Assembly (NCBI GenBank): GCA_035626475.1
Contig: DASPNP010000026.1
Span: 55,464-119,463, forward strand
DNA length: 64,000 nt
Source of the DNA: DASPKT01 sp035626475
GTDB lineage: Bacteria; Pseudomonadota; Alphaproteobacteria; Azospirillales; Azospirillaceae
Reading direction: 5' to 3'
The notes beneath the pieces are model-generated. The model was not told the DNA's origin. It searched no databases and saw nothing but the letters and a program-made list of their open reading frames with translations. Below, piece after piece: positions 49,822 through 57,690 of the stretch (positions within the stretch are counted from its first letter, which is position 1; the number at the start of each line of letters is the position of its first letter). Both the position numbers and the translations under genes were made by a program.

Positions 49822-50970
49822 ATGCGCAACTACATCGCCTTCCCCAAGGTGGAGGGACGCACGTCCCGCCAGGCCCATGCGAACCTGCCCGAGGGCACGT
49901 TCGAGCGGGAGATCGGCAAGGAGGGGTTCTTCGGCCCCGCCACCCACATGTACCACCGCAACCCGCCCACCGGCTGGCTGAGCTGGGAGGGCCCCTTGCG
50001 CCCCCGCGCCTTCGACCTGAACAAGGCGGGCGAGGCGGCGCCGGGCCCGTGGGAGGCGCGCGAGGTGCTGTTTAACGCCCATTGCCGCATGCGCATCTGG
50101 AAGTGCGACCGGCCGATGGACCATCTGGTCCGTAACGGCGACGGCGACGAACTGGTCTTCATCCATGAGGGTGCGGGCGAGCTGTTCTGCGACTACGGCC
50201 ATCTCAGCGTGACGGCTGGCGACTATGTCGTGCTGCCGCGCGGCACCATGTGGCGGCTGAGCCCCACCGCGCCCGTCATGGCGCTGCTGATCGAGGCGAC
50301 GGGCTCGACCTACCAGCTGCCGGAGAAGGGGCTGGTCGGGCCGCACGCCATCTTCGACCCGGCCATGCTGGACACGCCGCAGATCGACGACGCCTTCCTC
50401 GGCCAGCAGTCGGAGGCAGGGCCGGACGGCGTCTGGAAGGTGCGGGTCAAGCGCCGCAACCAGCTCTCCACCGTCACCTATCCTTACAACCCGCTGGACG
50501 CGGTGGGCTGGAAGGGCGACCTCGCCCCGGTGCGCATCAACGTCAAGGACATCCGTCCGCTGATGAGCCACCGCTACCATCTGCCGCCCAGCGCCCACAC
50601 GACCTTCGTCGCCAACCGCTTCGTCGTCTGCACCTTCACGCCGCGCCTGTTCGAGACGGACCCGGAGGCGCTGAAGGTGCCGTTCTTCCACAACAACGAC
50701 GATTATGACGAGGTGCTGTTCTACCACGCGGGCGATTTCTTCTCGCGCGACAACATCCATGCCGGGATGATGACCTTCCACCCCTGCGGCTTCACCCACG
50801 GGCCGCACCCGAAGGCGCTGACCCGCATGTTCAAGCAGACCAAGGCCGCGACCGACGAGTACGCGGTGATGATTGACACCCGCGACGCGCTGGAGGTGGC
50901 CGAGATGGCCCCCGGCGTGGAGCTGGAGAGCTATGCCGACAGCTGGCGCGTGAAGGAGGCGGCCGAATAA
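49822..50970 (+). CDS. hmgA: Homogentisate 1,2-dioxygenase (short bacterial form)
   Basis: 382 residues with GGAGGAA before ATG 49822. Fe(II)-dependent cupin enzyme that opens the ring of homogentisate to 4-maleylacetoacetate in tyrosine/phenylalanine catabolism. Recognisable elements: the first cupin (about 105-165: DGDELVFIHEGAGELFCDYG, VTAGDYVVLPRGTMWRL) and the second with PFFHNNDDYDEVLFYHAGDF and the metal-site region MMTFHPCGFTHGPHP (about 290-330). It is about 60 residues shorter than the eukaryotic/Pseudomonas form, as usual for this alphaproteobacterial group. Its stop overlaps the next gene's start (TAATG). The following two genes encode the other two pathway enzymes, which supports the call. 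Confidence 0.9.
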   Translation: MRNYIAFPKVEGRTSRQAHANLPEGTFEREIGKEGFFGPATHMYHRNPPTGWLSWEGPLRPRAFDLNKAGEAAPGPWEAREVLFNAHCRMRIWKCDRPMDHLVRNGDGDELVFIHEGAGELFCDYGHLSVTAGDYVVLPRGTMWRLSPTAPVMALLIEATGSTYQLPEKGLVGPHAIFDPAMLDTPQIDDAFLGQQSEAGPDGVWKVRVKRRNQLSTVTYPYNPLDAVGWKGDLAPVRINVKDIRPLMSHRYHLPPSAHTTFVANRFVVCTFTPRLFETDPEALKVPFFHNNDDYDEVLFYHAGDFFSRDNIHAGMMTFHPCGFTHGPHPKALTRMFKQTKAATDEYAVMIDTRDALEVAEMAPGVELESYADSWRVKEAAE

Positions 50971-52001
50971 TGAAGCTCGCGACGTTGAAGACCGGGGGCC
51001 GCGACGGCACCCTGGTGGTGGTGAGCCGCGACCTGACGCGCTGCGTCCCCGTCCCCTCCATCGCCATGACCCTGCAGCGGGCGCTGGACGAGTGGGAGAC
51101 AGTGCGCCCGGCGCTGGAGGGCGTCTCGGACGAGCTGAACGCCGGCGGCAATCCGGAGGGCGTCATGCCCTTCCGGGAGGAGGACTGCGCCTCGCCCCTG
51201 CCGCGCGCCTACCAGTGGGCTGATGGATCGGCCTACGTCAACCATGTCGAGCTGGTGCGGAAGGCCAGGGGCGCCGAGATGCCGCCGGAGTTCTGGACCG
51301 ACCCGCTGATGTACCAGGGCGGCTCCGACAGCTTCCTCAGCCCCCGCGAGCCGATCCTCATGGCCGAGGAGGCCTGGGGCATCGATCTGGAGGGCGAGGT
51401 GGCCGTGGTCACCGGCGACGTGCCGATGGGTGCCCCGCCCTCGCTGGCGGCCCGGCACATCCGGCTGGTCATGCTGGTGAACGACGTCAGCTTGCGCGGT
51501 CTGATCCCGGCGGAGCTGGCGAAGGGCTTCGGCTTCTTCCAGAGCAAGCCCTCCACTGCCTTCTCCCCCGTGGCGGTCACGCCGGACGAGCTGGGCCAGG
51601 CCTGGGACGGCGGCAAGGTGCATCTGCCGCTGCTCAGCCACATCAACGGCCAGGCGTTCGGCAAGCCCAACGCTGGCGTCGACATGACCTTCGACTTCCC
51701 CCGGCTGGTGGCGCACGCGGCCCGGACCCGGCCGCTGGCGGCCGGCTGCATCATCGGCTCCGGCACCGTGTCGAACAAGGACCCGGACGGCGGTGCCGGG
51801 CGGCCGGTCGCGGAGGGCGGCCTGGGCTATTCCTGCCTCGCCGAGATCCGCACCATCGAGACCATCCGCGACGGCAAGCCGAAGACGCCTTTCCTGCGCT
51901 TCGGCGACCGGGTGCGCATCGAGATGCTGGACCCCGAGGGCCGCAGCGTCTTCGGCGCCATCGACCAGGAGGTCCGCCGCTACGAGCCGCCGGCGGGGTG
52001 A
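50970..52001 (+). CDS. fahA: Fumarylacetoacetate hydrolase family protein
   Basis: 343 residues; the ATG at 50970 shares its first base with the hmgA stop codon. FAH fold: an N-terminal domain (1-115) and the catalytic domain (about 120-335) with the metal-binding acidic residues of EEAWGIDLEGEVAVVTGDVP, VNDVSLRGL, GFGFFQSKPSTAFSPVAVTP and the GSGTVSNKDP and YSCLAEIRTIE motifs. It hydrolyses fumarylacetoacetate to fumarate and acetoacetate, the last step of the route. Close coupling to hmgA and the presence of maiA downstream make the specificity likely. Confidence 0.9.
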   Translation: MKLATLKTGGRDGTLVVVSRDLTRCVPVPSIAMTLQRALDEWETVRPALEGVSDELNAGGNPEGVMPFREEDCASPLPRAYQWADGSAYVNHVELVRKARGAEMPPEFWTDPLMYQGGSDSFLSPREPILMAEEAWGIDLEGEVAVVTGDVPMGAPPSLAARHIRLVMLVNDVSLRGLIPAELAKGFGFFQSKPSTAFSPVAVTPDELGQAWDGGKVHLPLLSHINGQAFGKPNAGVDMTFDFPRLVAHAARTRPLAAGCIIGSGTVSNKDPDGGAGRPVAEGGLGYSCLAEIRTIETIRDGKPKTPFLRFGDRVRIEMLDPEGRSVFGAIDQEVRRYEPPAG

Positions 52002-52065
52002 TCCCCTTGGGAATGGACGCGGGAGCCTTATCCTTCTCAGAGGGAATGACGAGGGGTGGACGCAT

Positions 52066-52262
52066 TCATCCCTCTCCCCTTGCGGGAGAGGGATGGGACC
52101 CGCGCGAAGCGTGGGAGGGTGAGGGGTCGGCAGCCGCAGGCTGACGTTCTCTACCCTCAGCGCATTCTCGACCATTGAGAAGGCCAGCCTTCGGCTGTCC
52201 ACCCCTCAACCCCCCACGGCTTCGCCGCGGGCCCCACCCTTCTCCCTCAAGGGGAGAAGGAC
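52066..52262. repeat. Large imperfect inverted repeat within the tyrosine-catabolism operon
   Basis: Left arm about 52069-52127 (starts CCCTCTCCCCTTGCGGGAG) and right arm about 52202-52260 (contains TTCTCCCTCAAGGGGAGAAG) are reverse complements at roughly 75-80 per cent by eye. Each also folds on itself (CCCTCTCCCC-TTG-CGGGAGAGGG). No gene is supported in the 295-base gap. This CTCTCCC...GGGAGAG family is a common proteobacterial intergenic repeat. It separates fahA from maiA. Confidence 0.8.
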
Positions 52263-52296
52263 TCCAAGCACCGACCCCGCAGAAGGAGCCGCCGCC

Positions 52297-52935
52297 ATGA
52301 AGCTCTACACCTACTACCGCTCCTCCGCCGCCTACCGGGTGCGCATCGCGCTGGCGCTCAAGGGCATCGAGTACGAGGCGGTGCCGGTCCATCTGCTGAG
52401 GGACGGCGGCGAGCAGCTGAAGCCCGGCTACAAGGCCGTCAACCCGCAGGGGCTGGTGCCGGCGCTGGACGATGGCGGCGATTTGCTGACCCAGTCGCTC
52501 GCCATCATCGAGTATCTCGACGAGACCCATCCGGAGCCGCGGCTGCTGCCCAGGGACCCGGTCGGCCGCGCCAAGGTGCGGGCGATCTCGCTGGCCATCG
52601 CCTGCGACATCCACCCGATCAACAATCTCCGCGTCCTGAACTATCTGCGCGGGCCGCTGGGCCAGCCGGACGAGCAGGTCAACGCCTGGATCCGGCACTG
52701 GGTGGAGTCCACCCTGGCGGCGCTGGAACCGATGGTGGCCGCCACGGCCGGCACCTTCTGCTACGGCGACGAACCGGGCATGGCGGACCTCTGCCTGGTG
52801 CCGCAGCTCTTCAACGCCCGCCGCTTCAGCTGCGACCTGTCGGCCTGCCCGACCCTGGTCCGCATCGACGAGGCCGCCCGCGCCCATCCCGCCTTCCATG
52901 CCGCCGCCCCGGAGCGCCAGCCCGACGCGCAGTAG
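52297..52935 (+). CDS. maiA: Maleylacetoacetate isomerase (zeta-class GST)
   Basis: 212 residues with GAAGGAG upstream. Zeta-class signature SSAAYRVRIAL (9-19; catalytic Ser-Ser instead of Ser-Ser-Cys, with Cys replaced by Ala), NPQGLVPAL glutathione-site loop (about 49-57) and TQSLAIIEYLDE (about 65-76). The alpha-helical C-terminal domain carries the conserved DIHPINNLRVL (about 104-114). It isomerises maleylacetoacetate to fumarylacetoacetate with glutathione, linking hmgA and fahA. The Cys-to-Ala change is worth noting but occurs in some bacterial homologues. Confidence 0.93.
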   Translation: MKLYTYYRSSAAYRVRIALALKGIEYEAVPVHLLRDGGEQLKPGYKAVNPQGLVPALDDGGDLLTQSLAIIEYLDETHPEPRLLPRDPVGRAKVRAISLAIACDIHPINNLRVLNYLRGPLGQPDEQVNAWIRHWVESTLAALEPMVAATAGTFCYGDEPGMADLCLVPQLFNARRFSCDLSACPTLVRIDEAARAHPAFHAAAPERQPDAQ

Positions 52936-52944
52936 GGCGGAGCG

Positions 52945-52972
52945 TTGACGAGCAACTTATAAGAGATATTCT
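52945..52972 (+). promoter_or_regulatory. Sigma70-type promoter of the S41 peptidase gene
   Basis: TTGACG (52945-52950), a 16-base AT-rich spacer and TATTCT (52967-52972), 31 bases before the ATG at 53004. Fits -35/-10 consensus well for a GC-rich genome. Confidence 0.55.
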
Positions 52973-53003
52973 ATCCGGGACAACACAACCATCCCGGCCC
53001 GGA

Positions 53004-54509
53004 ATGCTCAAGACTCTCCTGCTCGGAACCGCCCTCGCCGCCCTGCTGGCGGGCGCGAACCCCGTCGCCGCGTCGGAAGCGGCCTTCGACCGGAAGGCAT
53101 GGCTGGACGACTTCGCCGCGCTGAAGGCCGGCATGGAGCGCCAGTACGCCAACCTGACCTGGGCGGCGTCGCCGGGCAGCGGCATCGACGTTCCCGCGCT
53201 AGAGCGGGCCGCCCGCGACGAGCTCGAGGTGGCCACCAGCGAAGAACAGGCCGTCGCGGCGCTCCGCCGGTTTCTGGAGGGCTTCAAGGACGGCCATGTC
53301 GGGCTCGGCGGCCGCCGGAGCGCGGGAACGGGCGGTTCCGGCGGTTCCGCCCCGGCTCCCGTGCCGACCGGGGCTGGCGCGGCGGAGGCCTGTGCCGCCA
53401 TGGGTTTCGGGCGGTCGGAGAGCCCCGATTTCTCGCTGCCGATCGAGGCGGCCGCGCCGGCGGAGCTGCTGGTGGACGGCGGCGAGGCCCAGCCCTTCCG
53501 CACCGTTCTCCTCACCCTGCCCGACGGGCGCCGGGTCGGCGCCGTGCGCATCCCCATCTTCATCCCCGCCACCTATCCCGCCGGCTGCCATGAGGAATGG
53601 GAGGCGGTGCGCGCGGCATTGCCGCCGGAGGGCTGCGACGAGCGCTGCCGGTCCGACATCCGGCGCCGCGCGGAAATCCGGCTGACCGCCCATTTCGCCA
53701 AGCGCCTCGCCGCGCTGAGGGAGAAGGGCGCGGAGATTCTGGTGATCGACATCGGCGGCAATGGCGGCGGCAGCGAGTGGGCGGAGGTCGTCGCCCGCGC
53801 GGTCACGAACCGTCCGGTGCCCGGCACGCCCCTGGCCCTGGTGCGCCACGCCCACTTCCATCCTCTCGGCGACAGCATGCTGGCGGAGGTCGAGAAAGCG
53901 CTGGCCGCCCCCGGCCTGAGACCCGTCGCCCGCCCTTACGTCGAGGCGATACGGGCCGAGACGCTGGCCTTCCGCACTGCGCTGCGGGCGGGACCCGGCT
54001 GCGACATGGGCTGGGTCTGGCGGGAGAAGCGGCCCTGGGAGCCGCGCCGGGCGGAGGGCTGCAGCAACATCGTCGCCGGGCCGGTCCACACGACCGGTTC
54101 CGTCGCCTGGCTCGAGCGGGGCGCCCTGGGGTCGCGGACGGCCGAGGAGGCGCTGTTCGGCCCCGCCGACGAGAGCCGCCAGGGAGAGGGGTGGGACGGC
54201 CCGGTCCTGATCCATATGGACGGCAACAGCGCCTCGGCGGCCGAACAGTTCGCGGCCGTGCTGAAGGGGGCGGGCGTGGCGCGCTTGGCCGGCAGCCGCA
54301 CCTACGGGTCCGGGTGCGGCCATATCAACGGCCGCATCCGCCTGATCCTGCCGAACAGCGGCTACTCCGTCGGCCTGCCCAACTGCGCCCGCCTGCTGCC
54401 CGACGGCCGCAACGAGGTTTCCGGGCTGGCACCGGACATCCCCCTGCCGGACGAGGAGTCGGCCCGGGCGGCGGCGTTGCTGCGGGCCGCGACGCTCCCC
54501 GGCGGCTGA
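53004..54509 (+). CDS. S41 (C-terminal processing peptidase-like) family protein
   Basis: 501 residues with signal peptide about 1-24 (ending PVAA-SE). An N-terminal helical region (about 25-100) is followed by a Gly/Pro/Ala-rich linker (about 108-130) where a PDZ domain would normally sit, then the peptidase_S41 core (about 235-480): EILVIDIGGNGGGSEWA, IHMDGNSASAAEQFAAVL (catalytic Ser in GNSASAAE), GSRTYGSGCG, and PNSGYSVGLPNC near the end. A lysine that would complete the dyad is not apparent at the usual spot, where Arg296-type residues occur, so activity needs testing. Cys pairs suggest periplasmic disulfides. Preceded by its own sigma70-like promoter. Confidence 0.8.
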   Translation: MLKTLLLGTALAALLAGANPVAASEAAFDRKAWLDDFAALKAGMERQYANLTWAASPGSGIDVPALERAARDELEVATSEEQAVAALRRFLEGFKDGHVGLGGRRSAGTGGSGGSAPAPVPTGAGAAEACAAMGFGRSESPDFSLPIEAAAPAELLVDGGEAQPFRTVLLTLPDGRRVGAVRIPIFIPATYPAGCHEEWEAVRAALPPEGCDERCRSDIRRRAEIRLTAHFAKRLAALREKGAEILVIDIGGNGGGSEWAEVVARAVTNRPVPGTPLALVRHAHFHPLGDSMLAEVEKALAAPGLRPVARPYVEAIRAETLAFRTALRAGPGCDMGWVWREKRPWEPRRAEGCSNIVAGPVHTTGSVAWLERGALGSRTAEEALFGPADESRQGEGWDGPVLIHMDGNSASAAEQFAAVLKGAGVARLAGSRTYGSGCGHINGRIRLILPNSGYSVGLPNCARLLPDGRNEVSGLAPDIPLPDEESARAAALLRAATLPGG

Positions 54510-54546
54510 GGGAACCGTACCCTCCCCGCCGGACGTTGACGCGGGC

Positions 54547-55068
54547 ATGGCGACCTACTTCACCAGCGACACGCATTTCGGCCATGCCGGGGCGATTCCG
54601 CGCTTCCGGCGGCCCTTCGCCTCGGTGGCGGAGATGGACGAGGCCATGATCGCGCGCTGGGCCGAGGTGGTCGGGCCGGACGACGAGGTCTGGCACCTGG
54701 GCGACTTCGCCATCCGCCGGCCGGCGGCCCGCATGGCCGAGATCCTGGACCGGCTGCCCGGCCGCAAGCACCTGATCGTCGGCAACAATGACGGGCCGGA
54801 GACGCTTGATCTGCCGGGCTGGGCCAGCGTGCGCCACTATGCCGAGCTGGAGGTGGACGGGGTGCGGCTGGTGCTCTGCCACTACGCCTTCCGCACCTGG
54901 AACGGCATGTACAAGGGCGCCTGGAACCTGCACGGCCACAGCCACGGCGCCATGAAGCCGCTGCCGCGCCAAGCCGATGCCGGGGTGGACGTCTTCGACT
55001 TCCGCCCCGTCACCGTGGCCGCGATCGTGGAGGCGCGGACGCGGCGCAAGCGGGCCGCTGCTTCCTGA
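54547..55068 (+). CDS. Metallophosphoesterase
   Basis: 173 residues. Calcineurin-like motifs in order: SDTHFGH (7-13), HLGDFA (57-62), VGNNDGPE (GNHD-like, 78-85), LCHYAFRTW (about 111) and LHGHSHG (about 122-128). The GNND variant replaces the usual GNHD, as in YfcE-type and uncharacterised short bacterial members. No signal peptide, so cytoplasmic. Its substrate is unknown; small families like this hydrolyse phosphodiesters or nucleotides. It lies 37 bases after the S41 gene. Confidence 0.9.
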   Translation: MATYFTSDTHFGHAGAIPRFRRPFASVAEMDEAMIARWAEVVGPDDEVWHLGDFAIRRPAARMAEILDRLPGRKHLIVGNNDGPETLDLPGWASVRHYAELEVDGVRLVLCHYAFRTWNGMYKGAWNLHGHSHGAMKPLPRQADAGVDVFDFRPVTVAAIVEARTRRKRAAAS

Positions 55069-55095
55069 GGTCCCGGCCGGGAGCGGCGTTGATGC

Positions 55096-55277
55096 TGTGC
55101 GTGCTTCGACAGGCTCAGCATGAGGAGGATTTTGCTGCTCCCCGTGTGCGGCAGCGGTGAGGCTGTGCGTCCTTCGACAGGCTCAGGATGAGGACCTTTT
55201 TGATGCTCCCGCTGGCCTGGGAACCAGGAGTGCCTGGCATCCCACGCTCCTCATCCTGAGCCTGTCGAAGGACGCAC
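55096..55277. repeat. REP-like cluster, TTCGACAGGCTCAGGATGAG family (three arms; copy 3)
   Basis: Arms at about 55097-55125 and 55165-55194 run in the same direction; 55248-55277 is the perfect reverse complement of the second over 30 bases (core CCTTCGACAGGCTCAGGATG). The first arm differs at two positions, giving a direct-plus-inverted array. No gene lies in the gap 55069-55337. Confidence 0.92.
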
Positions 55278-55337
55278 CACCCCCGAGCCCCTCGATGCCG
55301 GAGGGCCGGGACGCCAATCCGCTGAGCCTGTGCGTCC

Positions 55338-55844
55338 TCAGCGCGAGGTCTCGCGCGTGGTCGCCTGGCCGGTGGCGTTGGGCGTGCCCTCCTGGGCCGG
55401 CGTGGTGCCGCCCTGGCCCCAGCCGCCGCCGGGGCTGCCCGCGCCGCCGCTGATCGCGTTGGGATCGCCGCCCGGGGTGGCCGTGGTGGAGCCGCTGCCG
55501 GCGGCACCGGCCAGGCCGCTTGAGCCCGCGCCGGACTGCAGCCCGCCGGCGCCCACCGCCGGAGCGGTGGTGGGCGCGATGTTGACCTCGCGCTGTTCGG
55601 TGACGCCCTGGGTGCGGTCCGCGTCGCTCACCGGCAGCGGGCGGCCCTCGTCCTGGAAGCTGCCGACGCCACCTCCGCCGGCGGTGTTTCGGGCGCCGCC
55701 CTCGACCGCGTCGGAAAGGTTGCCGCCCGGCACGCTCTCGCGCCGCTCATTGCCGTCGAAGGGCCGGCCGGTGCCGAGGCCGCTGGCGGCCGGGCCGGGC
55801 CGGTCGGAGGGATCGCGGCCGTCGGGATTGCGGTTGTCCGTCAT
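55338..55844 (-). CDS. Gly/Ser/Ala-rich low-complexity protein
   Basis: 168 residues from ATG 55844 (MTDNRNPDGRDPSDRPGPAA), GGGAGA upstream. It has no signal peptide, membrane helix or Cys; composition is dominated by G, A, S, T, P and D (AGSSGLAGAAGSGSTTATPG), so it is likely disordered. Codon usage fits the region. The first of several small minus-strand genes of this type (55338-57924). I recognise no family and assign no function. Confidence 0.6.
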   Translation of the reverse strand: MTDNRNPDGRDPSDRPGPAASGLGTGRPFDGNERRESVPGGNLSDAVEGGARNTAGGGGVGSFQDEGRPLPVSDADRTQGVTEQREVNIAPTTAPAVGAGGLQSGAGSSGLAGAAGSGSTTATPGGDPNAISGGAGSPGGGWGQGGTTPAQEGTPNATGQATTRETSR

Positions 55845-55912
55845 GTCCTGTCTCCCGGAGGGGTTCATCCGGAAAGGCAACAGGCGGCCGGCGCGGTCGT
55901 TGCCGCCTCAGT

Positions 55913-56581
55913 TCACGGCTGGGTGCGGGTGGTGGCTGTCGCGCCCTCGGTGCCGGGCAGCACGTCGAAGCCGCTGGGGAACAGCTGCTTGGCGATGTCC
56001 GCCACCAGGAAGCGGAAGCTGGCCTGGCCCGGCACCACCTCGCCGGTCATGCGGTCGTTGGCGGCGCTCAACGTCTTCTCGCCGTCGCAGAAGGCGGCGG
56101 TGACATGGGTGGTGGCGTCCAGGCGCGGCTGCGCCGGCTCGGCCGTGACGGCGGGCTCCGGCGCGTTCATCTCCTCCGCCTGCTTGGCCTGGACGCAGAG
56201 CGTGTCGGCGGGCAGCTGCGCGTCGCCGTGGAAGACCATGACCAGCCGGTAGTCGCCGGCATTGGCGGTCTTGGTCTTGAAGTTGCGGGCGGGGTCGGTC
56301 AGGTCGTCCGGCAGCGCCTGGCTTACCGCCTCGGCCAGCTGCTCCTCGCCGGTGTCGCCGATGCTGCCGGCCACGTCCAGGCTGAAACCCGGGTCGGGCG
56401 TCTGCACCCCGAGATTCGCCTCGTTCCCGGGCTGGGCCGGTTGCTGCACGCCCGGTTGCTGCCCCTGTTGCTGCATTCCGGGGCGGACCGCCTGGGCGCC
56501 CTGGGACGGCGCCCCCTGGGCCGAGGCGGCGGGGGCGGCCAGAACCAGCATGAGCAGGGGCAGCATGGTCGGGATCGACAT
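55913..56581 (-). CDS. Exported protein of unknown function
   Basis: 222 residues with signal peptide about 1-21 (ending ASA-QG). A Gln/Gly/Pro-rich segment (about 22-60; MQQQGQQPGVQQPAQPG) leads to a globular domain (about 65-215) with two Cys (CVQAKQ and FCDGEK), which could form a disulfide in the periplasm. Hydrophobic strands (YRLVMVFHGD, FRFLVADIAKQLFP) show a fold, but I recognise no family. GGAG lies before the ATG. It sits 69 bases ahead of the Gly-rich protein and may be co-transcribed with it. Confidence 0.65.
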   Translation of the reverse strand: MSIPTMLPLLMLVLAAPAASAQGAPSQGAQAVRPGMQQQGQQPGVQQPAQPGNEANLGVQTPDPGFSLDVAGSIGDTGEEQLAEAVSQALPDDLTDPARNFKTKTANAGDYRLVMVFHGDAQLPADTLCVQAKQAEEMNAPEPAVTAEPAQPRLDATTHVTAAFCDGEKTLSAANDRMTGEVVPGQASFRFLVADIAKQLFPSGFDVLPGTEGATATTRTQP

Positions 56582-56655
56582 GGGAACTCCATCCGGGAGC
56601 CGGAATCTCTCGCGGAGGCAACGGGGGCGGTACCCCCGGGGTTCCCTGATGGGGC

Positions 56656-57192
56656 TCAGAGCCCGGCCGCTTCGCCCGGCGGATTGGTGCCGGGCGGGAA
56701 GTCGGCCTGTCCCAGCCGCGCCCGGAACTCCTTCAGCGCCCAGGCCGCCGAGGGGAAGGCGAGGTCGCGCCAGGGGATCTCCTCCCAGCGGAACAAAGCG
56801 ACCTCCAGGCTCTCCGGCCCGGCCTCGACCTCGGGGCGGGTCAGCTCGGCGCGGTAGATCAGCTGCACCTGGCTGATGCGCGGGATGTTGTAGACCGCCA
56901 GCAGCCGGTCGATGCGGATGGAGGCCCGCGCCTCCTCCCAGGCCTCGCGGGCGGCGCCCTGCTCGCTGGTCTCGTTCAGCTCCATGTAGCCGGCGGGCAG
57001 CGTCCAGTAGCCGCTGCGCGGCTCGATGGCCCGGCGGCAGAGCAGGATGCGGTCCTGCCAGGCGGCGACAGACCCGACGACGATCTTGGGGTTCTCGTAG
57101 GCGATGAAGTTGCAGTCCGGGCAGACCAGCCGCTCCCGGTCCTCGCCGGGCGGCACGGTGCGGATGCGGGGACCTTTGTCGGGCGCGTTCAT
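56656..57192 (-). CDS. NUDIX hydrolase with N-terminal zinc-ribbon-like motif
   Basis: 178 residues. A short N-terminal segment contains CPDC (24-27) preceding NFIAYENPKIVVGSV, as in zinc-ribbon NUDIX proteins of the NudC-like or COG1051 group, although only one Cys pair is present. NUDIX box from Gly68: GYMELNETSEQGAAREAWEE (68-87), then ARA; the usual Gly near the end of the box is replaced (EEARA), while the metal-binding REAWEE Glu residues are intact. It likely hydrolyses nucleoside diphosphate derivatives or NADH-like compounds. Cytoplasmic, monocistronic by appearance. Confidence 0.9.
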   Translation of the reverse strand: MNAPDKGPRIRTVPPGEDRERLVCPDCNFIAYENPKIVVGSVAAWQDRILLCRRAIEPRSGYWTLPAGYMELNETSEQGAAREAWEEARASIRIDRLLAVYNIPRISQVQLIYRAELTRPEVEAGPESLEVALFRWEEIPWRDLAFPSAAWALKEFRARLGQADFPPGTNPPGEAAGL

Positions 57193-57302
57193 GGCGGGGC
57201 CGGGATGGGAAGGGGCGGGGGCGGTCCGTCGATCCTGGACCGGATGCGCCGTCCCGGCAAGGCGCGCCTCTGGATAAGCGGCAAGGAGAGGATCGGGCCG
57301 CA

Positions 57303-57335
57303 GCCGACCGCCGGGAGGTCTCCCGTGCGGTCGGC
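57303..57335 (-). terminator. Hairpin downstream of the entericidin-like gene
   Basis: Perfect outer stem GCCGACCGC (57303-57311) / GCGGTCGGC (57327-57335) with an inner stem CGGGAG/CTCCCG. No T-run follows on the minus strand, so a role in transcript stability is as likely as termination. Confidence 0.45.
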
Positions 57336-57346
57336 GGGCCGTAGGC

Positions 57347-57502
57347 TCAGGAGCCCTTGGTCTTGTCGGCGGTGCGCTCGACGGCCTTGCCGCCCGCCTG
57401 CAGGTCCTCGCCGGCGCCGGCGACGGTGTTGCAGGCGGACAGGGAGGTGGCGGCCAGCAGCAGGCCGGCGGCGATCAGCTTGCTCATCTTGTTGGTCGAC
57501 AT
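57347..57502 (-). CDS. Entericidin A/B-family small lipoprotein
   Basis: 51 residues from ATG 57502, preceded by GAGGAAGAG. Lipoprotein signal peptide: MSTNKMSKLIAAGLLLAATS then lipobox LSAC with Cys24. The mature peptide (NTVAGAGEDLQAGGKAVERT, then ADKTKGS) has the exact entericidin pattern CNTVxGxGxDxxxxGxxxE-xA. E. coli EcnA/EcnB form an antidote/toxin pair of small membrane lipoproteins; alphaproteobacterial genomes carry many single copies whose role is unclear. A second entericidin was not found nearby. The gene is too short for many gene finders. Confidence 0.9.
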   Translation of the reverse strand: MSTNKMSKLIAAGLLLAATSLSACNTVAGAGEDLQAGGKAVERTADKTKGS

Positions 57503-57690
57503 GTCTCTTCCTCTTCGGTTGCCGGGGTGAAGTTCCCCAGGGGGCGACCACCCGCGGTCCCGCGGGTCAGAGGAAGAACGGCGACCTCAGGGCGATGTTC
57601 CCATCCGGGCATGGCGGCGCCCGGAAGTGCGCACGCGAAATCGCCCGGCCGCGCGCGACGGTCGGTGCATCGGGGTCGGAAAGGACCGCC

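Noticed and set aside
55096..55277. CRISPR array
   Set aside because: The three similar units are partly inverted, irregularly spaced and shared with other loci as palindromic pairs; there are no cas genes.
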